Below, piece after piece: positions 25,612-35,708 of a stretch of DNA of 64,000 nucleotides (the first letter of the stretch is position 1; each line of letters begins with the position of its first letter). The notes under the pieces were generated by a model. It was not told where the DNA came from. It made no database searches and saw nothing but the letters and a program-made list of their open reading frames with translations. Both the position numbers and the translations under genes were made by a program. Origin of the DNA: Coprinellus micaceus (lineage: Eukaryota; Basidiomycota; Agaricomycetes; Agaricales; Psathyrellaceae); contig OX596337.1 of assembly GCA_951394405.1 (NCBI GenBank), positions 1,426,001-1,490,000 on the forward strand. Direction: 5' to 3'.

Positions 25612-25901
25612 GATACAATTGTTTCGTTCGTTTTTTTTTACGATTTTCTCTCTCTATTACTGACGACGAGGAGAGGATGGCGACGGCCGTTCAGACTGCT
25701 GCCTCCTTCAAGACCAAGACTGTGCGTCGACAACGCCGTCGCTGTGGGATGCGGAAATTTGTCTCTGCCCAACGCTGCCACCGACCTCACCACCACCCTT
25801 TCGCACTCCGCCCCACACTCCGCCGACCCTCCCACGTGAGACATTCAAGCCTTTTCAATACAAACCGAAAAAATACAACAGACCGCTTCAACAACTTGAC
25901 C
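25612..25901. promoter_or_regulatory. Bidirectional promoter, PNUTS-like gene / HMG-box gene
   Basis: About 290 bp lie between the divergent start codons. A T-run near 25631-25638 and pyrimidine-rich sequence are present. No additional gene is seen. Confidence 0.4.
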
Positions 25902-27020
25902 ATGACTAAAATCGACCCCAGGGAATTCGAAGAGCACCGCGGAAAGGTCTGTCTCTCGTCCCCACCGTCCACACGATGAGCTCATCTCGTCCAGCTCGTC
26001 TCCGGCCTCATCGCCTGCGCGAAGCAACTCCAGGAGACCGCCAAGGTCGTCGAGGACTTTGCTCAGCTCATCAACGGACTTGATGGTGTGTGCCGCCGCG
26101 ACCCTGCACTCGCTTCTCCCCCATTTAACGCGTAGAATTCCTTCCTCCAAGGCGAAATCAAGGGCAAGCGCAAGGAGCTTGTTTTCGATACCGACGCCGA
26201 CGACGGCGAGGCAGCTGGCAAGAAGCGCAAGCGCACCACCAAACCCAAGGATCCCAACGCCCCCAAACGGCCTCCCTCTTCCTACATCCTCTTCCAGAAC
26301 GAGATCCGCAACGAGCTCCGCAAACAATACCCTGAAATCACCAACCCCCAACTCCTCGCCTTGATCTCAGAAAAATGGAAGAGCTTGCCTGAAGCCGAGA
26401 AGGAGGTATGTTGCGCCTCGACGCGTCTCAGTCCCGCTTTTGGATACCTTCCGTGCATCGCTCACCGTGCATCTTTAGCAATACAACGAGCGCATGCGAT
26501 CAGCCAAGGCCCGGTATTCCGTCGAGAAGCTGGCCTACGATGCTCGCTCTCCCGAGGAGGTGGAGGCCGCCAACCGTGCCCTTGCTGAATCCGTCGCGGT
26601 ACGTGTCCGTGTTTCTGGCACATGATGATCGCCCTTCTCACTTTTTCGTGATTCGGGATCTGTTCCGGCCCCTTCATGGTTACGTTAATACAGCTCAAAA
26701 AGGCAAACCGAGGAAGGTCAAAGAAGGAGCCCGCACCCGCCGTCGTAGTACCTGTAGCCCCAAAGGCCAAGGTGGCGGAACCAGAGTCGGACGAGGAGCA
26801 TGAGGTCGAGGTCGCGGAGAGCGACGAGGAGAGCGACGACGAAGGTACCCCAGCCGTCCCGACCAAGCCCTCGGCCAAGCACGCGAAGCGGGATAGCGAC
26901 TCGAGTGAAGGGGAGTCGGGGAGCGAGGACGATGATGACGACGAAGAGGAAGTGCCTGCACCGAAGCGCGCCAAACGCGCTGGATCTGCACAGCCCAAAT
27001 CCAAGAAGCGCAAGGCATGA
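25902..27020 (+). CDS. HMG-box chromatin protein with acidic/basic tail
   Basis: An architectural DNA-bending protein with one HMG box. The ATG at 25902 gives MTKIDPREFEEHRGK, followed after an intron by a helical segment (LVSGLIACAKQLQETAKVVE). The HMG box is KPKDPNAPKRPPSSYILFQN, EIRNELRKQYPEITNPQLLA, LISEKWKSLPEAEKEQYNER, with the conserved PKRPPSSYILF and the Trp of helix 2. Residues after the box form a helix (YSVEKLAYDARSPEEVEAAN). The tail alternates acidic runs (SEDDDDDEEE) and basic runs, ending SQPKSKKRKA-like with TGA at 27018-27020. It is Nhp6/HMGB-like but longer than Nhp6 because of the N-terminal helix and tail. It is likely nuclear. Confidence 0.9.
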
Positions 27021-27504
27021 TGTTTTTAATTCGTTATTTCTGTCCCTTTTGTTTCTCGTATGTTTATTGATAGACGCCAGGAGGCCTGAGGACTCATGAC
27101 GCATGAATGTTCGTTTCGCTTCCAAGGACGCTTTCTTAATGACGCTCGCCGACCCCCTCATTCGTTCCCCCTTATCCTACTTGGTTATAATCCTTGGTAT
27201 ACAAGCGCCTATTACTTCACTACTCGCCTAAGTACCCTATATTCGGTCAGAAGACCCTCTTGATGTGTTATGCTACTTCATGGTCACGGTATACTTGGCG
27301 AAACAGATATGTCATTCAGAACGCAAGGCAGTGTATGTAGTGCTTGGGTAACGACGCAAAAGCTGCCCTCTCACATTTTCAGCCGCGGAGGAACTACAAC
27401 ATCAAAGCGGTGCAACTGCGTGGTGCTGTACACCTTTCCAATATATATCGCCGCTCTTCTTCTTCCCATCCACATACTACCCTTTCTTCCTTTACCACCA
27501 CACA
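27021..27504 (+). promoter_or_regulatory. Intergenic region, WW-gene promoter
   Basis: About 480 bp with no recognised gene. The left side is the HMG-gene 3' flank. The right side, from about 27440, is pyrimidine-rich and includes a TATATAT-like stretch near 27440, followed by CACACAATG at the start codon. Confidence 0.4.
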
Positions 27505-28551
27505 ATGTCCAGCTATCCACACGCCGGAGAGTCGAATCCCGATTCACGACCATTGCCCCCTGGCTGGGTTTCGCAGTTCGACCCCAAGTACGTTCTTTAT
27601 CTTATCTCCATTGCCTCAGGCACTGATTGACCGATTTCTCTCAGCTATCGAGCATGGTACTATGTCGATACCACGGCTAACCCACCAAAGACCTTCTGGC
27701 AGCACCCCGCTGACCTCGCTCCCCCGCCCCCACCCGCCTACGCACCTCCCGCAGGCCCACCCTCAGGAGGCGCCCTGAACTCGCCCCCAGGTGGAGTTGG
27801 AGGATTTTCATTCCCCACTCCACAGGGCCCAACGAGCCCTGGGGCTGACGGCCAGATCCCGACATACGGAGGGAACAATTCGTTCCTCGATCAGCAGGTG
27901 TACCAAGCAACGCCTGGGACGGCAGAGCACAAGCCCGCACCAGTTGGAGCGCAGTACTCTGGGGTGCCTGCAGGGCCATTCGATACCAAAAGCCCAAGCT
28001 CGTTGCCTAGCCCACAGCCAAACAACCCGTACCAGAGTGGGCAGTACGGCCAGCCCCAGGATCCCTACCAGAGTCAGTATGGGCAACAGGCGCCTGGGCA
28101 ATACGGACAGCAAGGTGGCCAAACGGATAAGGGTGGGTTAGGGGGTTTGTTGGGTGGGCTCATGGGAGCTTCAGGGAAGCACGGTAGCGGCGGCGGGGGT
28201 AAGATGGGTAAACTCTCAGCACTCGCTGGGTTGGCTGGGGGCAAGATGGGTTCTTCGGGTGGTCATGGAAGCGGTTCCAGTAGCCCGTTCGGAAAGTTGG
28301 CTGGGCTTGCGGGAGGGAGCCATGGAAGCAGTAGCCATGGGTATGGAGGTCATGGATATGGGGGACATGGGGGGTATGGAGCGGCGCCGATGATGTACGG
28401 GAAACCAGCGAAGAAGAAGGGAGGTATGGGAGGTGCGGGGATGTTGGCGGCCGGTGCGGGTGCGGGGTTATTGGGAGGTCTGCTTGTTGCGGATGCGGTT
28501 GACGATGCCTTCGATGACGACTTTGGAGGTGATGACTTTGGAGACTTCTGA
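27505..28551 (+). CDS. WW-domain protein with Gly-rich C-terminus
   Basis: The ATG at 27505 gives MSSYPHAGESNPDS followed by a WW domain, RPLPPGWVSQFDPNYRAWYY and VDTTANPPKTFWQHPADL, joined across one intron at about 27588-27645. Both signature Trp residues and the YY pair are present. A Pro/Ser/Gln-rich region with NPYQSGQYGQPQDPYQSQYG repeats follows, then a Gly/His/Ser-rich region. A short hydrophobic Gly/Ala/Leu stretch (AGMLAAGAGAGLLGGLLVAD) and an Asp/Phe tail (DDDFGGDDFGDF) close the protein at TGA 28549-28551. Proteins of this type are common in basidiomycetes but their role is not known to me. The WW domain suggests binding to Pro-rich partners. A paralogue-like WW gene lies at 33408-35708. 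Confidence 0.85.
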
Positions 28552-29049
28552 GGTGTTGGCTTTGCTTCTTCTTGGACATGGAGTGTACCACACCTCTTCT
28601 TTCCTTTTCTTGGGAATTACATCTGGTTAAACATCTGGTTGAAAAATAGCTAATATGTACTAGTATCCTACTCGTCCTGTTTTTCATGTATCCATCTCAT
28701 ACCCGGCCCTGTTCTAGCGTACCTGTATATACAACCTATTCCACCCACTTACCTCCTTTTTGACCCCCGCCCGCCACTGTACGTCTAATCATTATATCCA
28801 GCGATGTTTCTCGACCTTCTAGATGCTTCAGTTCATTTCAATTGTATACGCGTACATCTGGGTTCCCTTCTGATTCGCTGACCGAGGGCAGTGCAAGCGT
28901 GAGAAACATGATAAGCGCCCGATCGAGATCCGACAAGGGCCCCTCTGGAATCTGGAACCTTCCAATGCTTCCAGATACCTGGTACCATTTGATGACTGGA
29001 TGGTGTCAGACTCTCTGGCGTTTCTGGGGGGTGATTTCGCAGCGGAAAG
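28552..29049 (+). other. WW-gene 3' flank running into NACHT relic
   Basis: About 500 bp without an intact gene. It holds the 3' flank of the WW gene. Towards the right it grades into the eroded minus-strand NACHT relic, whose left limit is not sharp. Confidence 0.35.
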
Positions 29050-29480
29050 TTCCCTCGAGCCGGTGGTACGTAGGGAGCGCTTCCACCGTTCCTTCCGACA
29101 TTTCTTGAACATAGATGGATCCTCCTCAGGGGAAGCGAGGACGGCCGACTTGAGGCCGTCGAGGCCTTCGTATCAAATGGGTTGGTAGACTATGGTTGTG
29201 ATGAAGTGGCCCCTGACTCGCCGCTCTTCCGAGCTCGACAACGAGAATTTGCCATCCGTTTTGAGAGCCTCGGTCACGGTTCCCATGAGTGCTATTTTTC
29301 CGGCTCCCGTTGGGCCTTGTAACCACATAAATCTGAATCTACGCCCCCGTACCCCGCCAAATCCAGGGTCTACCTCCAGACTACGACTCGTGTCTCTGGT
29401 GGCATTTCGGTGCATCACATCAACTGGTCCGAGACATCCACTGCGCCGACGTTCTCTAGTAGCCTCGTGGTTGCCGTCAT
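29050..29480 (-). pseudogene. Decayed NACHT NTPase gene fragment
   Basis: Minus-strand sequence matches the start of the NACHT domain of the neighbouring genes but is broken. Near 29480-29400 one frame reads LENVGAVDVSDQLM then stop (compare LNNVAVAAVHDSF in the intact neighbour), while DAPKCHQRHES appears in another frame (compare DAPKCHPETR). A third stretch reads FMWLQGPTGAGKIALMGT, where the P-loop Lys is kept but the usual Thr/Ser after it is Ile. It continues HFITTIVYQPI with a stop where others have VTTLVYQLI. Further on DPSMFKKCRKERWKRSL matches DPSIFKKCLKDQMEVLV. Frameshifts and stops show it is not functional as a full protein. Only about the first third of a NACHT domain remains. 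Confidence 0.75.
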
Positions 29481-29956
29481 CGTCAGGTTCGGAAACCTAG
29501 CCTGTTGTGAGTTTTTGCCTAATATTTGCCTCTGAAAGGATCGCTGGTCGACGCGTAGACAAAGGTCGTGCTATCTGAGATATTGGTAGCTGAAATTTCC
29601 AAAAGTCTATCCCACCAGCCTTCAGGGTTGGTTCGCGATAAAAGTGGAGTGTTTGCCATCGAGGCTTAGTGGAGACTTTTACGAGCCCGGCGTGGTGGTG
29701 GACATAATGAAGAGAGACTGCACATGGGGCGTGTATGAAGGATGAAGAGTCAAGGTGGCGCTTTCGATTGGGCGCTTATTAATTTCGCACGCTAGTGCAC
29801 TGCGGCCATGGCCGCGAACCTTGGGGATACGACTGCAACATGGTTCGAGCCTTTATCGGAAAGGGAGACATTAAAACATAGAATTAAGCGGAATACGAAG
29901 GGAGAGCAATCAAATCCTCTCAATGTAGGAGTCCAACAACGGTTTTTAGGTGTAAG
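29481..29956 (-). promoter_or_regulatory. Former upstream region of the NACHT relic
   Basis: About 475 bp between the relic and the stop of the NACHT-GTPase gene. It contains the GCGCTTA-type element described separately. I see no gene. Confidence 0.35.
29770..29791 (-). promoter_or_regulatory. Shared NACHT upstream element, copy at the relic
   Basis: The plus strand reads GGGCGCTTATTAATTTCGCA followed by CG. The same stretch (about 21-22 nt) occurs upstream of the intact NACHT-GTPase gene at 33210. It lies about 290 bp upstream of the relic, on the side where its promoter would be. Function is inferred from position and conservation only. Confidence 0.55.
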
Positions 29957-32900
29957 CTATGTACCGCAGCTAAAGGTCCTTCGTATCCATGTTTTTAGTC
30001 CATTGACAGTGCCCGGTGAATGCCGGGCCTCGAGTCGCGCACCATCTGCGTTCTCGTCATCCACCCCTTCAGGCCTGTGCTCCCGAGAGGATCCTGCAAG
30101 GCCGCCAAAAATTGCCTTGGGGACTATCCCGAGGGTTCGGCCTACTGTGGTCTTTTCAAAAGGAAGGCCCCGGTTAACCAGTTCATCCTGAATGAGGAGT
30201 GGATGGCGGCCAGATTCGATATCGGTGAGGAAAGGCGCGATTATCTTCCATGGGTCCCAAGGGTCCTGCATTACCAGAGGGGATTGCTGAGATGCAGGTA
30301 CAGCACGACTAAACACCGGGCGAAGGTGATGCACCGATGCCCCGCCAGCGATCATGGGCGTCCACAACCCTCCACCTAGGCTCAGCTCACTCAAACTTCG
30401 GAGCCTTTCTTCGAAGATATCTGGATGGATCTTTTCCCATCGCGTCGAGACGAGGGCGACCTGGCTTAGTGCATTGTCGCCGCAAAGCTGGGCGATGAGG
30501 CTCAGGTTTCTCCTCCGACTCTTCCAGTGCTCAGACGCCTGGGACACGTCGTGGAGGTACATTATCCCTCGCACAAACAGTCCATGACGATACCTGGGAA
30601 CCAAGCAAAGCAATCAGAATTGTACGTCGATGAGTAAGAGGGGGTTTCACTGACGTGGCCTCAAGCCACCGCACGAGGTGAGCCAGTCCTCCATAATCTC
30701 CTTCAAGCTCCTTGGGTTCGACGAACACCATTCTGCGGCCTTCTAGAGCATCGTTGATTTCTGTGTATTGTCTGGGGGCGCGGAGGACTGTTGCAACTTG
30801 GACGTGCGTTGTGCGGGGCCCCTCCTTGCTTTTAACGGTGAGGTGGTTCCATCCAACGAGGCGGTTGATGAGCTGATATGGATATGAGTACATTCATGGG
30901 GGGAAGGGACGCTGAGGATGTGTCGTACCGAGCTTTTTCCAGAACCAGAATCACCCAGAACCCTGCAAACGACGCCTTGAATCAGTTCGCGAGAGGAGGA
31001 TGGGCCAAGGAAACTCACAATATAATGATATCGCTCCTGGAGCCTTTGAAAGGTTGTGATAGCTGCTCGGGCGTCCTCCTTTTACTAACTGTCGGCTTCC
31101 TCCCTATTGGGAGGGAAGATGGAGTGGAGGTGAGGGCACGACGATACAGGGGAGTGACAATGTTAAAAACATCCAAATAATAAGGATCATCAAGTGGGAC
31201 TTCAGGCGATTTCGCTGCGTCAGGCATTTGTTTATCAAAGTTTTCTAATAGCGACAAGCCGGAGAGTGACGTACCTTCGAGGGCCGAATTGAATCGCTCA
31301 GTGAGCCATTGCTCAGCTACCTGATCGTTGAGCTCCTCAAAATGGACCCTCCACCGCTGAGGATCGGTCAAGAAATCTTGGAATGACTTATGGTAGAATG
31401 TGGCCCACGCCATGGTAGGTGTATCCGAGTTGTAAAGACATAACAATGCCGAAAGGTTTTCCAACAAAAAATTCGCTTCGCCAGCCCATGATTCGCATAG
31501 CCTGCACCAAAACCACGTCGTCGTTGGCCCAAATCCTTCTACGTCGAGACGGTTAGAGGCTTTGAGCCACTTCAATGCGAGGAGTGGGTTAGGACTCGAT
31601 TTGAGCACTTGAGCGTATAAATCGTCCAATAACTCGAGTGGGTTCGAAGAAATGGCGAAACGGAGCTTGAGGACGAGATCTAGCTGCTTCTGTGGGGTGT
31701 CCATTGATGTTGCGACGAAGCGGACGACCGTGGCAGCGTAGATAAACTGCCCTGACGCGTTTCTCACCAACAGTTGGATGACCGAATCACCAGGCCACAG
31801 TTGGGAGATATGCTGGTCCCGGAGGCGTATTTGGGCGAACTTGGCGGTAAGGAAGAGAGCAATGTCGGCGTCGGGATTGTACCTGTCGTCGAGACAGATG
31901 TGGATGGAATGCCGTTCGCAGGATGAGAAAAACCTGTTGATTCCAGGCTCCTGCCGGCTGGCGAGGATGATTCGAAAAGGGCAGGCAGCGTCTTTCACGG
32001 CGTCCAGGAGGACGGAGAGAATTTCCGTCTGATCATGTTGCTTGGAAGATCGGGCAGCAAAAAGATTGGGGTCATTGAAGCTGTGAAGTAAGGTGGCTCC
32101 GCATTCGTCGAGGCCATCGACAAGGATGATCTGTGGTGTTTGGGGCGAGTTGGATCGAGTGCGACAAGCCGAATGCGAGCGACAGTCGGAATGAGATTCG
32201 CAATCGGAGTCCGAATGACACTGGGAGTGAAGCCGACAATTGTGATGCGACTGGCACTTGAGGTGCATTTGGCAATCACGTATCGGCTGTAGCACGAGCA
32301 CCTCCATCTGGTCCTTCAGACACTTCTTGAAGATGGAGGGGTCCTTCTCAATCAAGGATAGAACCTTCTTCCTTAAGCACTTGATGCGACCGACGCTTTC
32401 GTGCCGAATGAGCTGATATACGAGGGTGGTGACAAAGTAATCCTTGACTCGGCATGCCTTAGAGCTTGAACATGACGAGAAGAAAAAGGAGGCCGCCAGG
32501 TTGCCCTTCTTCTTCAGCTTGTGTGCCACGGTGTCCATGATGACCGTCTTGCCTCCTCCTGCCGGGCCCGACACCCATAAAATTCGCTTCTGAGGCGTCG
32601 CTTCTTCGTCACACTGTGCCCATCCCAAAATCTGGCCCTGAACGGTAAGGCGCGTCTCTGGGTGACATTTAGGCGCGTCGCGTCGCTCGAAAGAGTCGTG
32701 CACCGCTGCGACTGCCACGTTGTTGAGCAGATCTACGACCGAAGTAAGCTTAAGGTGGATCGACTACATTTGGAATGCCTTACCTTGAAAAGCTTTGGCC
32801 TGTCGGTTCTTGTAGGTGACACTGTCTTCAAGATTGAGGGTCGAGAATCAGTAAGGTTGAACAAGCGCTCGGGGTAACAAGGGCCCGCACTCACCTCCCA

Positions 32901-33075
32901 CGTGGTAATGTTTCGCTGAGGTGTCAGGGAAATCTCGCCTGTTTGACTTCGGCTTTGAGCGGACAGGATACAGAACGTTCGCCATGCCGGCTTGTCCAGA
33001 GGAGGACGCAGAAAAAGAAGAAGAGGATGTGGGCGGTGGTAAAGAGGGGTTGCTGCGTGAAGCACGTCTTTTCAT
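29957..33075 (-). CDS. NACHT NTPase fused to a P-loop GTPase domain
   Basis: The ATG at 33073-33075 opens a basic, Ser-rich N-terminus (MKRRASRSNPSLPPP). Small exons lead to NNVAVAAVHDSFERRDAPKC and the NACHT domain: Walker A WVSGPAGGGKTVIMDT, KDYFVTTLVYQLIRHES, Walker B IILVDGLDECG, IILASRQEPGI and FYHKSFQDFLTDPQRW. A Cys/His/Ser-rich insertion precedes Walker B. After a linker the frame reaches SRSDIIIL and a donor GTGAGT (near 31016). Splicing to the acceptor near 30960 gives DIIILVLGDSGSGKSS, a second P-loop. Then follow INRLVGWNHLTVKSKEG, VRGIMYLHDVSQ and LIAQLCGDNALSQVALVSTR, which match the GTPases common in Agaricomycetes. The normal G3 DTPGFDD is replaced by FVEPKELEGD. The stop is at 29957-29959. 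The shared C-terminal module of the other NACHT proteins is absent. Biochemical role unknown; NLR-like defence or self-recognition is an inference. Confidence 0.8.
32145..32284 (-). repeat. Cys/His/Ser-rich repeat insertion inside the NACHT domain
   Basis: Coding repeat between the helix DQMEVLVLQPIRD and the Walker B strand. It reads CQMHLKCQSHHNCRLHSQ, then CHSDSDCESHSDCRSHSAC, a degenerate Ser-His-Ser-Asp-Cys pattern of about five codons. It contains eight Cys and about eight His in some 40 residues. The other four intact NACHT proteins have only short, non-Cys linkers here. Confidence 0.75.
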
Positions 33076-33407
33076 GCGTTTAGACCCCGTTGTCGCATTA
33101 AAGAAGCGTGCCGCAATACATAGGGGGCCTTGAAGGTTGGCAACGTGGAGAAACGTACGTGGTTGCAACTGAAGTGAGCAGAGAGCGGGAGTCGGGAGAT
33201 CCGACAGAAGGGCGCTTATTAATTTCGCACGGCTGGCATAGCCACCTGGGGACGAACCCCCTCGATCTGGTCTAAATTCATGATAAAGTCCAACAGTGAC
33301 CCGAACGGAACGACAAAGGACCGTACGAAAGACTTTGGGTCGTTATGAAAGCTCTCTATGACTTATCGGACACGGTTCGTTGCTCAAATAGTGTATTCAA
33401 AACTATC
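33076..33407. promoter_or_regulatory. Upstream region of the NACHT-GTPase gene
   Basis: About 330 bp between the NACHT-GTPase start and the stop of the WW/Gln-rich gene, both on the minus strand. It contains the GCGCTTA-type element listed separately and no gene. Confidence 0.4.
33210..33231 (-). promoter_or_regulatory. Shared NACHT upstream element, NACHT-GTPase gene
   Basis: The plus strand reads GGGCGCTTATTAATTTCGCA followed by CG, about 135 bp upstream of the start codon. On the coding strand it reads AATAAGCGCCC towards the gene. It matches the copy at 29770 and shares its core with sites upstream of the other NACHT genes. Confidence 0.6.
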
Positions 33408-35708
33408 TCAGGATGTTAGACTTGACAGGTCGAGACTGCCAAAGGTCGAGGAAAGGTCGATGGAGATGTCCAATGACGAAAGATCTCCAGGCGCTGCCGG
33501 GTCCGAACTCCCTCCACTCAGCCCGAGCGACGACATCAAACCAGAGTAACTGGGTGGTATCTCGGGTGCTGAAGGATCTGGTTGCCCTCCCGAGAGTGCA
33601 CCATTTAGGTACGTTGTCATGAGATCCGTAAAGGAGGTGCCTTGAGCTGGAGGAGGAGCGACGATTGAGTTGAGCAGGGCTTGGTTCTGCTGCTGCTGGA
33701 CTTGTTGCTGCTGTTGAATTGCCTGGTTAAGGGCGGCCTGCTGTTGAGCTTGTATCGTCTGTGACTGTTGCTGGATCTGAGCTGCCAAAGCTTGCTGCTG
33801 CCCTTGCGCGGCGAGTTGATATTGCTGGATCTGAGCCTGCATCTGTTGGTTCGCGGCGGCTTGCTGAGCTTGCAGCGTCTGCATCAAGTTGTCCTGAGGA
33901 GGCGGTTGAGACGTGGCTGAAACGAATGGTGGGGGACTCTGCGCTGGACTTGAGTACTGTTGGGTAGGAGGTTGGGGTTGGTACACAGGAGGTTGGCTGA
34001 AGGAAGGAGTATGCGTGTGACTACTGGCCGTATGTTGGCCACCACCAGGAGCAATCGGCGGTGAGGGTATTTGCTGGCTGTAAGTGGGAGCCGTGGGGCT
34101 GTAATCGAAAGGGTTGGTCGAAAGAGAGGGATTCTGCGCCTGCCCGTGGGCTTGAGCAGGAGGAATAGGTTGTTGGGGTACGCCCCCGTAGGGCGTTGGA
34201 TTCGGCGTAGCGGCTGGTGCTCCTGCACCAAATCCTCCCAAGGCGGATTGCTGTTGGGCAGCCAGGATAGCATTGTTTTGGTTCAGGTTTGCGAGTTGCA
34301 TAGCCAAGATTTGCTGCTGCTGCTGCTGTTGCTGAACTGCAAGGGCCTGGAGCTGCTGTATTTGACTGATGAGCTGTGCATAGTCCACCGCAGGAGAAGG
34401 TTGCTGAAGCTGCTGCTGCTGGAGAGCGGCGATTGCGGCGGAGTAATCTGCGTTCGGCTGCGCTTGCAATACCGCCTGCAAGCCCGAGAAGTTGAACGAC
34501 GTTCCCGTCAGCGCATTGGCGAGGGTTGTGACATCGATCCCTGTCAGAGCGGTGCTCACGCCAGAAGCAACGAACTTGGCGGTCGCGACCCCAATCTTTT
34601 TGCCTACGTTCTTGAGGACGGAGACCGATGCTCGCTTGGCGTGCTGTGCAGCACTGGTGGGCGAAACCGAGGGGTTCCTGACTTGAAAAACGGGTCCTTG
34701 TCTTGTGCCTGTGACGTTGGTATTGATAACGTTAGGGGGTTGTGTCACGATGGTGGGTGAAGTCGATGAGGTCCTGAGGTGCTCTTGCTGAGCAGGGATA
34801 TGAGGCTGGGAGTATGGGGGCGACGTAGCCGATGGGTTGAATGCAGCATCGGGAACAGTTTGAACTGGTGGGGGCAACTCAGGCAGCGCTTTTCCCTGTG
34901 CGATGAGTTGCGCAGGAGTCGGAGTTTGGGACGGTGCGGGTGTGACGGCCGACCCCGCTCCAAAGCCCCCACTCAATAGTAGGCTCGGCGGCTGAGCTTT
35001 CGTTACGATATGCCGGGGTTGATTAACCCCTGAAGGAGCAGGAGAAGAATGAGCTGGGTACGGCGATGGATACGATGATGAACGCTGGGTGTTGTAATAG
35101 TTGGAAGGGTTCGTGGTGGTCGCGAAAATAGAGCCCTGAGATTGTGTGCGTGTGCCAGAGGGCCTGGAATGTGTGCTTTGGTGCCCATTCGTTTGGGAAA
35201 TTGGAGTGATGGATGGATTGGATGGTGTGCGGTAAAATGGAGCAGGCGATGCCCTCAAGGTGTCTGGGGCTTGAGACACAGAACTGTTTGATCGTTCACC
35301 TCCGCCCTCAGGGATGGAGAGCATAGAACTTTCAGTTCTTTGTTGAGCACTAGCATAGAGCCTTTGTGCGGCGGAAAGCTTTGGTCCTTGCTGTTCCACG
35401 GGAGGAGTGGGGGCTATAGGAGCGTCTCGTCGTAGGCCGGCCGGGGGACCTGGCCCAATGAGTTCGGCCGGATGAACGAAAGAGTGTTTGGGTGGGTGGA
35501 CGCTCGTCTGGACATAGTACCTGCTTCACGGTTAGCGGTGTAGCTCCCCTTGAAGACAGAAGCAGACAGACCAAGCCTTCCTCCTGCCAGAGATCTCTTA
35601 TTAAATCGCGGTGCAACAGGAGAAAAAAGGGATCACGTACGATGGATCATAGTGCTGGTACCAGCCAGGAGGCAACGGGCGGGTGTCCAGATTGGCTGGT
35701 GGAGGCAT
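33408..35708 (-). CDS. WW-like-domain protein with long Gln-rich tail
   Basis: The ATG at 35706-35708 gives MPPPANLDTRPLPPGWYQHY DPS. One intron (about 35523-35638) follows, then YYVQTSVHPPKHSFVHPAEL. This is a WW-like domain with the first Trp, the YY pair and the closing Pro, but the second Trp is replaced (HSFVHP). The rest, one long exon, is Ser/Pro-rich and then strongly Gln-rich (runs such as QQQQQQQQ and AQIQQQSQTIQAQQQAALNQ). A conserved-looking central segment is KRASVSVLKNVGKKIGVATA and KFVASGVSTALTGIDVTTLA. It ends LDLSSLTS at 33408. The opening RPLPPGW is shared with the WW gene at 27505, which suggests a paralogous pair flanking the NACHT-GTPase and the relic. Function unknown to me. 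Confidence 0.8.

Noticed and set aside
30531..31018. GTPase as a separate gene starting MSFLGPSSSREL at 31018
   Set aside because: That start is a non-ATG codon inside the inferred intron; using it would lose the DIIIL strand that precedes the P-loop in the family.
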